Assembly (NCBI GenBank): GCA_903835235.1
Contig: CAILMF010000082.1
Location: forward strand, 62,001 to 126,000
Source of the DNA: an uncultured Rhodospirillales bacterium
Lineage (GTDB): Bacteria; Pseudomonadota; Alphaproteobacteria; Acetobacterales; Acetobacteraceae
DNA: 64,000 nt
Direction of reading: 5' to 3'
Under the pieces are notes generated by a model. It did no database searches. It saw nothing but the letters and a program-made list of their open reading frames with translations, and was not told the origin of the DNA. The translations under genes were made by a program, and so were the position numbers. This document shows, in pieces, positions 51,870 through 59,632 of this stretch. Every line of letters begins with the position of its first letter. Position 1 is the stretch's first letter.

Positions 51870-52745
51870 TCATGCGTGCGACTTCCCCTTGTTCTGGTCG
51901 CCCAGCAGGCCCGCCGGGCGGAACACCATCAGCAGGGTCATCGCCAGCCCATAGATGATCTGCTGCACCGACCCGACTTCTGTGGGTGGAATGAAGGTCA
52001 GGAAGGACAGCGCGGAGGGCAGCGACAGCAGCAGCACCGCCCCCACCAGCGGCCCGAACAGCGTGCCCGTGCCGCCCACGATCACCATGGCCATCACCAG
52101 CACGGACTGGTCGAGCGTGAAGCTCTCGACATTCACGAAGCTCATATGCAGCGCGAACAGCGCGCCCGCCACGCCCGCCCCAGCACAGGCGAAAGCAACG
52201 GCCAGCGCCTTGGCCACCGCCACCGGCTTTCCGAGTGCCTCGGCGGCGGATTCAGCGTCGCGGATCGCCTTGAGCGTGCGACCAAAACTGCCATTGGCCA
52301 TGGCGTGGATGGCCCACAGCAGCACCCCCAGCGCCAGCAGCGCCAAGGGCAGCACGCCCACCTCCACGTCGAACACCTGCGGCCTGGGGATATTGGTCAG
52401 CCCGCCAATGCCGCCGGTCAGCGACTTCACCTCGCTGAACAGCGTCAGCGCCACCATCTGCAAGCCCAGCGAGGCCGCGACGAAATACTCGCCGCGCACC
52501 CGCAGCGCCGGCAGCGCCAGGCACAGCGACAGCACCCCGGCGATGCCCGCCGCCACCGCGCAGGCCAGGAAGGGGTTGGGCGTGACCGTCAGCGCAATCT
52601 GCGCCCCGGCATAGGCGCCCAGGCCGAAGAACACCGCATGCGCCACGCTGAAGATGCCGGCAAAGCCGACCATGAAGTTCAGCGTAACCGCGAGGATGCC
52701 GAAGATCGCCACCAGCGTGGCGAGGTTGGAGAAATAAGCGATCAT
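51870..52745 (-). CDS. livM: Branched-chain amino acid ABC permease LivM
   Basis: A 291-residue membrane permease with about eight to nine spans. It begins MIAYFSNLATLVAIFGILAV, then has LNFMVGFAGIFSVAHAVFFGLGAYA and the ATPase-coupling loop FGRTLKAIRDAESAAEALGK, typical of LivM. The start overlaps the livH stop (ATGA). The earlier start possible in this frame only adds unrelated residues. Confidence 0.92.
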   Translation of the reverse strand: MIAYFSNLATLVAIFGILAVTLNFMVGFAGIFSVAHAVFFGLGAYAGAQIALTVTPNPFLACAVAAGIAGVLSLCLALPALRVRGEYFVAASLGLQMVALTLFSEVKSLTGGIGGLTNIPRPQVFDVEVGVLPLALLALGVLLWAIHAMANGSFGRTLKAIRDAESAAEALGKPVAVAKALAVAFACAGAGVAGALFALHMSFVNVESFTLDQSVLVMAMVIVGGTGTLFGPLVGAVLLLSLPSALSFLTFIPPTEVGSVQQIIYGLAMTLLMVFRPAGLLGDQNKGKSHA

Positions 52746-53611
52746 TTCGCGACCGCCGCGCCGAACATGCCCGACGGCTTGAACAGAATGAACCCGAACA
52801 ACACCAGGAAGCTGGCGGCCGAGGCCCATTGCGTCTCCAGGAACACCAGCACCACGCTTTCCGCCACGCCCAGCAGCAGCCCCGCCAGCGCCGCACCGCG
52901 CAGCGACCCCACGCCACCCACGATGGTGCTGGCCATGGACAGCAGCATCACATGGTTGCCCACCGCCTCGTTCAACCCCGTGGTCATGGCGGACAAGATC
53001 GCCGCCGGCGCCACCAGCGCCGAGCCCAGCGCAAAGGCCAGCATGGAAAGCCGGGAGGAGGACAAGCCATAGGCCCGCAGCAGATCCGGGTTCTGCGCCA
53101 GCGCCCGCAGCGCCACGCCGGCATTGGTGCGCGAAAGGAACAGCGTCAGCGCCACGAACATCACCAGCGCGACCAAGATCGCCACCCAGAACACGTCCGC
53201 CAAAAATAGCTCCGGCAGCACCTCGCTGGCATTGCTCAGCGGCGTGTCGATACTGGCAAAACCGCGCCCGGCGAACACGCCCACCAGGTTCTGCACCACG
53301 ATGGAAACGCCGAAGGCCGCGACGAAGACGGTGAAGAAACTGCCCTCATGCCGCTGGATCGGCCGATACACTAGGCGCTCCATCCCCACGCCGAAGGCCA
53401 CCGCCACCAGCACCGCCGCCAGGCAGGACAGCAGCGAGTTCCAGTTGTGCGTCCAGCCATACAGGAAGACATAGCCGGCCAGGGTGAAGGCCGAGCCATG
53501 CGCCACATGGAAGACCTTGGTCGCGCCGAAGATCAGCGCGAAGCCGGCGGCGGTCAGCGCATAGAGGGCGCCGTTCTGCACGCCCCCCAGCAGCAATTGG
53601 ACAAACAGCAT
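52742..53611 (-). CDS. livH: Branched-chain amino acid ABC permease LivH
   Basis: A 289-residue permease starting MLFVQLLLGGVQNGALYALTA, with FGATKVFHVAHGSAFTLAGY and the coupling loop NAGVALRALAQNPDLLRAYGL, the LivH layout. About eight membrane spans. It lies 66 nt downstream of livK. Confidence 0.92.
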   Translation of the reverse strand: MLFVQLLLGGVQNGALYALTAAGFALIFGATKVFHVAHGSAFTLAGYVFLYGWTHNWNSLLSCLAAVLVAVAFGVGMERLVYRPIQRHEGSFFTVFVAAFGVSIVVQNLVGVFAGRGFASIDTPLSNASEVLPELFLADVFWVAILVALVMFVALTLFLSRTNAGVALRALAQNPDLLRAYGLSSSRLSMLAFALGSALVAPAAILSAMTTGLNEAVGNHVMLLSMASTIVGGVGSLRGAALAGLLLGVAESVVLVFLETQWASAASFLVLFGFILFKPSGMFGAAVAK

Positions 53612-53677
53612 CAGGTCAGCCCGGCATCATCGTGAACATCTTCGCCTCTCCGGGCTGCCGCCCTGCGCCGAAATGCT

Positions 53678-54796
53678 TCACGCCAGCTTGACCAGTTGGC
53701 CGCCCTTCCACTGCACCACCTCAATCGCCGCCATCATGTTGCCGGCGGCGTCGAACTCGCCGGTGCCGCCCACCAGCGGGAATTTCTTCAGCCGATGCAG
53801 CGTGTCCTTCAGGCTGTCGCCGGTGACGGCCGTATTGGTCTTTTCCAGCTCATGCGCCAGCAGGCCGAACAGCCGGCAGCCATTGTAGTAATTGGCGTTG
53901 TAGACCGTCGGCTCCTTGCCATGGGCGCGGCGGAAATCCTCGGCAAAGCGGCGGGTCAGCGCATCGCCGCCGGCATAGTCCACCTTCTGCACCGTGAAGG
54001 TCATGCCCTCGGCTTCCGGCAGGCTGCCCACGCTGGCCAGGTTCATGGCGGAATAGCTGCACAGCTGCTGGCTGACGCCGTTGTTGCGCAGCCCCTTGAT
54101 GATCTGGCTCTGCTGCGCGCCGAAGCTGGCGATGTAGACCGCATCCGGCCGCACCTGGCGCACCCGCGCCGCGACGGGGCCAAACTGCTGCGCGTCGCGC
54201 GGAATGGAGAAGCTGCCGACCAGCTCGGCGCCCACCTTGGGCAGCTGCTCGCCCAGCTCCTTCAGGATCGCATCGCCCAAGGGGTCGTCCACGTACACCA
54301 GGGCGAAGCGCTTCTTGCCCTGCCCGACCAGGTAGGGCAGCAGCGCCCGCGTCTCCAGATGGGCCAGCGGGATCACGTTCCAGAAATACGGGGAAAGCCC
54401 CGAAAGGTCCGGCCCCACCGCGCCGCCATTGATCATCACGGTCTTGGCCCGGTCGCCAATCGGCGCCACCGCCTTGGAAACCGCGGTGAAGGCGGCGAAG
54501 GTCCAATGCGCCTTGTCGATGTTGACCAGCTTGGTCATGGCGATGACGCCCTGCTGCGGCAGCGCCTGGCTGTCCTCGCTGATGTAGCGGATCGGCCGCT
54601 TCAACAGCTTGTCGGCTTCGATATGCTGCAACGCCAGCTGCACGCCGGCGGTGAAGACGCCGCCATATTCGGCATTCGGCCCGCTCTGCGGGAAGACGCT
54701 GCCGAGGATGTACGGGCCTTCCTGCGCCGCGGCGCCACGGGCGAAGGGGGCGGCGAGCGCGGTGCCCAGCAGGGCGCGGCGGCTGAACTCAAGCAT
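53678..54796 (-). CDS. livK: Branched-chain amino acid-type ABC substrate-binding protein
   Basis: A 372-residue periplasmic binding protein with signal MLEFSRRALLGTALAAPFARGAAA (twin-arginine-like FSRRALL). The mature protein shows the type I periplasmic-binding fold: LGSVFPQSGPNAEYGGVFTAGV, FALVYVDDPLGDAILKEL, PDAVYIASFGAQQSQIIKGL. It supplies solute to LivHMGF. An SMP-30 lactonase gene lies 55 nt upstream on the same strand, so the solute could be a lactone-derived or acid compound. The start at 54796 was fixed by the signal peptide. Confidence 0.9.
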   Translation of the reverse strand: MLEFSRRALLGTALAAPFARGAAAQEGPYILGSVFPQSGPNAEYGGVFTAGVQLALQHIEADKLLKRPIRYISEDSQALPQQGVIAMTKLVNIDKAHWTFAAFTAVSKAVAPIGDRAKTVMINGGAVGPDLSGLSPYFWNVIPLAHLETRALLPYLVGQGKKRFALVYVDDPLGDAILKELGEQLPKVGAELVGSFSIPRDAQQFGPVAARVRQVRPDAVYIASFGAQQSQIIKGLRNNGVSQQLCSYSAMNLASVGSLPEAEGMTFTVQKVDYAGGDALTRRFAEDFRRAHGKEPTVYNANYYNGCRLFGLLAHELEKTNTAVTGDSLKDTLHRLKKFPLVGGTGEFDAAGNMMAAIEVVQWKGGQLVKLA

Positions 54797-54851
54797 GGCG
54801 TTTCTCCCGTGGCGTTGTTGGTCGGCAGCCTCTCCGCGCCGGCCGTTCCTG

Positions 54852-55784
54852 TCAACCGAAGGGCAGGCTGTACCCGGCCTCATGCCAGGGGCAGCTGACC
54901 AGCTTGCCGGTGGTGGAGAGCGTGATGTAGGCGGTCTTCATGGCCGGCCCGCCGAAGCAGATATTCGTCGGCATGCGCTCCGGCATCTTGGCCACGTGCA
55001 GAATGTCCCCGGCCGGGGAGACAGTGGTGATCTCGCCGCTCACCAGCGTGGCCACCACGATGTTGCCGGAAGCCGCCACCGCCAGGCTGTCCAGCCGCCG
55101 ATACCCCGGAAACTGGCACAGCACCCGCCCGCCATTGCTGGATGGCCAGGGCTGCTTCTTCAGCACGCCCGGCGCTTCCACATCCCAGGCCCACAACCGC
55201 CCGGTCTCGGTTTCCGCGGCGTAGAGCACGCTGCCATCCGGCGCCAGGCCGATGCCATTGGCGCCGCCGAAGATCGGGAAGCCGCATTCCCGTATCTCGG
55301 AGCCATCCGTCTTCGCCCAATAGACGCCGCCATGGTCGCGGTCCCGCCCGCGCACCTTGCCCAGGTCGGAGAACCAGAAGCCGTCGCGCGGGTCGAAGAC
55401 GATGTCGTTCGGCCCCTTCAGCTTGTGGTCGCCGCAGCGGTCATACAGCCGGGTCACGCTGCCGGTAGTGGGGTCCACCACCTCGATCCGGCCGGTCTCA
55501 TAGCTCGGCGGCACGCCGACGGGACGCAGCATCCCCGGCTCCTCATGCCACAGGAAGCCGCCATTGTTGCACAGGTACAGCTTGCCATTCGGGCCAAGCG
55601 CCATGCCGTTCGGGCCGCCGCCGGGGGTGGCCAGCACGCGCTTTTCGCCGGAAGGGGAAACGGCGGTGATGATCCCGCGCTCGATCTCCACCAGGGCCAC
55701 GCTGCCATCCGGCAGCACCACCGGCCCTTCCGGAAAGCGCAGGCCCTCGGCCAGGGTGGTCAGCACGGGTGTTTCGGTGATCAT
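54852..55784 (-). CDS. SMP-30/gluconolactonase family protein
   Basis: A 310-residue six-bladed beta-propeller lactonase-like enzyme. Seen are FPEGPVVLPDG with the metal-binding Glu, GPNDIVFDPRDGFWFSD, ANGIGLAPDGSVLYAAET and RRLDSLAVAASGN with the metal-site Asp. It hydrolyses sugar or other lactones. I chose the ATG at 55784 with GGGGAA upstream; the frame is open further. Upstream of it, a 7-bp inverted repeat covers part of the ribosome-binding site. It lies at the head of the Liv transporter genes. Confidence 0.85.
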   Translation of the reverse strand: MITETPVLTTLAEGLRFPEGPVVLPDGSVALVEIERGIITAVSPSGEKRVLATPGGGPNGMALGPNGKLYLCNNGGFLWHEEPGMLRPVGVPPSYETGRIEVVDPTTGSVTRLYDRCGDHKLKGPNDIVFDPRDGFWFSDLGKVRGRDRDHGGVYWAKTDGSEIRECGFPIFGGANGIGLAPDGSVLYAAETETGRLWAWDVEAPGVLKKQPWPSSNGGRVLCQFPGYRRLDSLAVAASGNIVVATLVSGEITTVSPAGDILHVAKMPERMPTNICFGGPAMKTAYITLSTTGKLVSCPWHEAGYSLPFG

Positions 55785-55792
55785 CGGCGTTT

Positions 55793-55809
55793 CCCCAACA
55801 TCGTTGGGG
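55793..55809 (-). promoter_or_regulatory. Hairpin overlapping the SMP-30 gene ribosome-binding site
   Basis: CCCCAAC and GTTGGGG form a perfect 7-bp inverted repeat with a 3-nt loop, 9 nt upstream of the ATG. In the mRNA its 3' arm ends in the GGGG that belongs to the presumed GGGGAA ribosome-binding site, so folding would mask it. Seen in sequence; a regulatory role is inferred. Confidence 0.45.
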
Positions 55810-55916
55810 GCATCATGGGTCAGGCCGGCGCGGCGGGCCAGCCTCCCAAGGGGTCGCAACCCGGAAAGTCGAAAGCTTGGGGGCCGAAACCTCGGGCGGT
55901 CGAAGCTCCGGGGCGG

Positions 55917-57497
55917 CTACAGCCGCCGCCAGATCTCCACCATGCCCGCCACTTCCTGCACCTCCGCCACCTTCACGTAGCTGCGGCGCAGCGTGGTGCC
56001 GATATTAACCCGCACCCGCCGCCGCATGCTGCGCCAATAGCCGCGGTCCACCACGATGATCCGCGGCCGCTCGGCCAGAATGCGCTTCACCTCGGCATCG
56101 ACGTCCACGCCGGTCACCCGGTCCCATTCGCAGGTCAGGTGGCCGGGGAAGGCGAAGCGCGTCGGCACGCCGGCGCCGGACATCACGTAGACCGCCGGGT
56201 GGTAGTTGGCGATGAAGATCGGCTCGCCGCGGCGGATCTGCTGGCGGATGATCTCCGCCACCTGGCGCGGCGGGTCCGGAATGTCCCAGCCGCGTTCCAG
56301 CCGCGGCATGGTGTCGATCGACCAGGCATGGATCGCGACCGCGCCCACCAGGCCGACAAAGGCCGGCAGCGCCAGGCCCGGCCGCAGCATCCAGGCCAGC
56401 TTCCAGGCGCCCATGGCGGCCAGGATGGCCAGCGGCGCCATCAGGATGACGAAGTAGTGGTTGAACCACATCCCCGGGCCGGCCACGGCAAACACCGCGG
56501 TCAGGAACCACAGCAGCGCCACCACCACCAGCAGCGCCGCCGGGTGGTTCAGGCTGCGCCGCCGCAACCCCGCCACCGCCACCAGCGCCAGAGCCAGCGG
56601 AAACAGCAGGTCGGTCCCGGCATCCGTGATGCGCGCCCAGGCCTGCGCCGCGGAAACCGCGCCCCCGGCATAGGCCAGCGGCGCCAGGAAGCTGCCATAC
56701 AGGAAGAACTGGAACTGCCCGCGCGCCGCATAGGCCAGGCCGAACAGCACGGTGGGCAGCAGGCACAGCGTGGCATAGGCCGCCGCCATGGCCAGCACCC
56801 GGCGCCAGCGCATGGCCCCGCCCCACCAGGCCGGCAGCACCAGCAGCACGAAGGCCAGGCACCCCATGGGCGCCACCACCGGCTTGATGGTCAGGGCGCA
56901 GCCCATCAGCGCGCCCATGGCAGCCAGGTCGCGCCAGCGCGGCGCCTGGCCGGGCTGCACCGCGGCCCGCACGCCCAGGAAGATCGCGCCGGAAACGAAG
57001 GGCGCAAACAGGATTTCGGTGTTGGAGGCCAGCCCGCCCAGCAGCACGGACTGCCCGATATACAGCACCGCCGCGGCAAACCCGACCAGGCGCGGCCCGT
57101 GCAACTGCCGCACGGTGCGGTAGGTCAGCCAGGCCGTGGTGGCGACGCAGATCGCCCCCAGCAGCCGGATGGTCATGATGGACTTGCCGAACAGCGTCAG
57201 CGCCGCGGCGAACAGCGCCGGCGCCCCCACCGGGTGCATGTCCCACACCGCCACATAGGGCCAGCCGCCGCGCAGCCATTCGCGCGCCTGCAGCAGGTAC
57301 AGCCCCTCATCGGTGTCGATGACCGACAGGTGGAATGAAAACGCCCGCACCACCAGGGTCAGCAGGAACAGCACCGCCGGCACCGCCAGCGCCCGCGCCA
57401 GTGGGCTGGCCACCAGCCGCGCCCGCGCGCGGGCAGCCAGCCCCAGGGAGGCTTCGATGGCGGTAGGCAGCAGGGGGCGGCTGACGGTTTCGCTCAT
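55917..57497 (-). CDS. GT39-like membrane glycosyltransferase (PMT_2 / ArnT type)
   Basis: A 526-residue membrane protein with about ten hydrophobic spans. The first periplasmic loop carries SVIDTDEGLYLLQAREWLRG with the acidic DE pair typical of the Dol-P-Man/ArnT-like GT-C fold, followed by YVAVWDMHPVGAPALFA. A soluble C-terminal domain (VDVDAEVKRILAERPRIIVV) follows. It transfers a sugar from a polyprenyl carrier; donor and acceptor are unknown. I took the ATG at 57497 (MSETVSRPLL). Divergent from hyuB. Confidence 0.82.
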   Translation of the reverse strand: MSETVSRPLLPTAIEASLGLAARARARLVASPLARALAVPAVLFLLTLVVRAFSFHLSVIDTDEGLYLLQAREWLRGGWPYVAVWDMHPVGAPALFAAALTLFGKSIMTIRLLGAICVATTAWLTYRTVRQLHGPRLVGFAAAVLYIGQSVLLGGLASNTEILFAPFVSGAIFLGVRAAVQPGQAPRWRDLAAMGALMGCALTIKPVVAPMGCLAFVLLVLPAWWGGAMRWRRVLAMAAAYATLCLLPTVLFGLAYAARGQFQFFLYGSFLAPLAYAGGAVSAAQAWARITDAGTDLLFPLALALVAVAGLRRRSLNHPAALLVVVALLWFLTAVFAVAGPGMWFNHYFVILMAPLAILAAMGAWKLAWMLRPGLALPAFVGLVGAVAIHAWSIDTMPRLERGWDIPDPPRQVAEIIRQQIRRGEPIFIANYHPAVYVMSGAGVPTRFAFPGHLTCEWDRVTGVDVDAEVKRILAERPRIIVVDRGYWRSMRRRVRVNIGTTLRRSYVKVAEVQEVAGMVEIWRRL

Positions 57498-57652
57498 ATT
57501 TCCTGTGACCGGTCGAGGCCGGCATGTGACCACTTGGTAACAACCTTCCCCAGGAAGGCGTCTACCGCAAGCCCGAACGGCATGGGGTCATGGATTTGGG
57601 GCGTTTCTGTGTCACCCCGCGGGCCGGCCAGCGATGTTTTGCCAAGCTGACA

Positions 57653-57752
57653 GCGGGGGCACTTTGCCACCCTGGCGGCGGGGGCACTTTGCCGCCCTGG
57701 CGGCGGGGGTACTCTGCCACCCTGGCAGCGGGGGCACTTTGCCGCCTTGACG
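57653..57752. repeat. 25-bp tandem repeat, four copies, upstream of hyuB
   Basis: Four direct repeats of exactly 25 bp (starts 57653, 57678, 57703, 57728) share GCGGGGGCACTTTGCC followed by a variable CCCTGGCG-like end. They fill the part of the divergent region nearest to hyuB; the last copy ends 29 nt before its ATG. Within the region of about 285 nt between the glycosyltransferase and hyuB, no gene is evident. They could be regulator binding sites. Confidence 0.9.
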
Positions 57753-57781
57753 CCGCCGGAGGGGGGCCGGAGGCTTCGGCC

Positions 57782-59632
57782 ATGCAACAGCCCAGCCCCT
57801 CCCCGGACCCCGTAACCCTGGCGGTGGTGGATAACCGCCTTCGCGCGATCGTGGAGGAAATGGGGGAGGCCATGCTGCGCACCTCCTACAGCCAAATCCT
57901 GAACTCTTCGCGCGATTTCTCCATTGCGCTCTGCGACGCCCAATGCCGGCTGGTGGCCCAGGCCGACCACATTCCCGTGCATGTCGGCGCCATGCCCTGG
58001 GCGGCGCTGGCGGTTGCTGAAGCGTTCGCCGGCAATATCCACCCCGGCGACACCTTCCTGCTGAACGACCCCTATTTCGGCGGCAGCCACCTGCCGGACC
58101 TGACCATCATCCTGCCGGTCTTCGCCGAAGGGAGCCTGCGCTTCTGGTCCGTGGTGCGCGCCCACCAGTCCGATATCGGCGGCGCCACCATGGGCGGCTA
58201 CAACCCCAGCGCGTCAGAGATCTGGCAGGAAGGCCTGCGAGTCCCGCCGATCCGCCTGGGCGAGGGCGGCACGCTGCGCCAGGACCTGATCCGCATGCTG
58301 GCGACCAATACCCGCCTGCCGCGCGATTTTACGGGAGACATGATGGCGATGATCGGCGCCGCCCGGCTGGGTGAGCGCCGGTTGCAGGGCCTGCTGGCGC
58401 ATTACGGCGCCGAGGGGCTGGATGCCGCCGTCGCCGCAGTGCTGGACCTTTCGGAGGCCCATGCCCGGCGGATTTTGGCCACCTGGCCGGATGGCACCTG
58501 GCACGGCGAGGCGACGCTGGACGATGACGGGTTCGAGCGCACCGACATCGTCATCCGCGCCACCTGCACCAAGCAGGGCGAGAGCCTGACCGTGGACCTG
58601 ACGGCGTCCGACCCGCAGACCACCGGCTTCGTGAACTCCAGCTTCGCCAACATGCGCAGCGCCGTCGCCATGGCGTTTGCCTTCCTGCTGGACCCCGATC
58701 TCAGCAAGAATGACGGCGCCTTCCGCCCGCTGACCGTGCTGGCCAAGGAGGGCACCGTGGTCTGGGCGCGCGACGGCGCCCCGGTGACGATGTGCACCAG
58801 CCACTGCTCCAACGAGATCGTGGAAGCCATCATCCGCGCGCTCTCGGCCTGCTGCCCGGACCGCGCCATGGGCGGCTGGGGAAGGCGCTTCCGCGTGGCC
58901 ATCCAGGGCAAGGATGCGAGGCGGCGTCTTGCGACGGCAAGCAGGGAGGAATCCAGAAGTTTCGTCTGGCACCTGTTCCACGCCCGCCCCGGTGGCGGCG
59001 GCAGTTCGGGCGGGGATGGCTGGTCCACGGCCGGCGAATGGCATTCCGCGGGCGGCCTGAAGTTCGGCAGCGTCGAGATGGCCGAGGCCCGCTTCCCGCT
59101 GCATTTCGAGCGCCATGAGTTCCTGCCCGGCACCGCCGGCGAAGGCCAGTACCGCGGCGGCCTGGGCGCCGAACTCTCGCTCCGGGTGGACAGCGACGGC
59201 CCGGCCCGCGCCAACACCGCCGGCGACGGCATCCGCCACGGCAGCGCCGGCATGTGCGGCGGGCAGGATGGCCGGCCGCACCACTACGTGCTGGCCCGCG
59301 CCGATGGCACCGAGCAGGTGCTGAAGACCAAGTCCACCGGCCTGGCCATCAACCCCGGCGACCGGATCGTGGTGCAGTCCAGCGGCGGCGGCGGCTGGGG
59401 CAACCCGGCGAAGCGCGACCCCGCCGCCCGAGCGCGCGACGAACGGGAGGGCTACGTCGCCCCCACCCCGACCCTCCCCCACGCCGTGGGGGAGGGAGGC
59501 CGCCGAAGCCCAACATCACCCGTCTCCCACGATAAGGGAGAGCGAGGCCGCCGAAGCCTCACCCCACCCCTCCCCCACCATGTGGGGGAGGGAGGGGCCC
59601 GGCCCGGCAGGGACGGGAGGGTGGGGGCATGA
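57782..59632 (+). CDS. hyuB: Hydantoinase B / oxoprolinase beta-type subunit
   Basis: A 616-residue HyuB-type subunit of an ATP-dependent N-methylhydantoinase, acetone carboxylase or 5-oxoprolinase-like enzyme. Seen are DPVTLAVVDNRLRAIVEEMG, HVGAMPWA, LLNDPYFGGSHLPDL, GGYNPSASEIWQEGL and the C-terminal GGGGWGNP. Two oddities: residues 377-392 form a basic insertion-like stretch in front of SFVWHLFHARPGGG, and the last about 60 residues are translated from a palindromic repeat cluster. Start ATG at 57782. The stop overlaps the hyuA start (ATGA). Substrate unknown. Confidence 0.87.
   Translation: MQQPSPSPDPVTLAVVDNRLRAIVEEMGEAMLRTSYSQILNSSRDFSIALCDAQCRLVAQADHIPVHVGAMPWAALAVAEAFAGNIHPGDTFLLNDPYFGGSHLPDLTIILPVFAEGSLRFWSVVRAHQSDIGGATMGGYNPSASEIWQEGLRVPPIRLGEGGTLRQDLIRMLATNTRLPRDFTGDMMAMIGAARLGERRLQGLLAHYGAEGLDAAVAAVLDLSEAHARRILATWPDGTWHGEATLDDDGFERTDIVIRATCTKQGESLTVDLTASDPQTTGFVNSSFANMRSAVAMAFAFLLDPDLSKNDGAFRPLTVLAKEGTVVWARDGAPVTMCTSHCSNEIVEAIIRALSACCPDRAMGGWGRRFRVAIQGKDARRRLATASREESRSFVWHLFHARPGGGGSSGGDGWSTAGEWHSAGGLKFGSVEMAEARFPLHFERHEFLPGTAGEGQYRGGLGAELSLRVDSDGPARANTAGDGIRHGSAGMCGGQDGRPHHYVLARADGTEQVLKTKSTGLAINPGDRIVVQSSGGGGWGNPAKRDPAARARDEREGYVAPTPTLPHAVGEGGRRSPTSPVSHDKGERGRRSLTPPLPHHVGEGGARPGRDGRVGA
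59472..59592. repeat. REP-like palindrome cluster inside the 3' end of hyuB
   Basis: Two identical 11-bp stems, CCCTCCCCCAC with GTGGGGGAGGG, have 3-nt loops (59472-59496 and 59568-59592). A third, shorter hairpin TCTCCC/GGGAGA lies between them (59523-59541). The linker GAGGCCGCCGAAGCC follows both the first and the middle hairpin. This is the architecture of mobile palindromic intergenic repeats. Here it is translated in frame as APTPTLPHAVGEGG and similar. Confidence 0.85.

Noticed and set aside
55850-55916. Imperfect 15-16 bp repeats (TCGAAAGCTTGGGG-like) between the SMP-30 and glycosyltransferase genes
   Set aside because: Three very loose copies; matching is no better than expected in biased sequence.
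57590-57781. Upstream in-frame extension of hyuB through the 25-bp repeats
   Set aside because: It would add 64 residues translated from the repeats; the family N-terminus begins just after the ATG at 57782.
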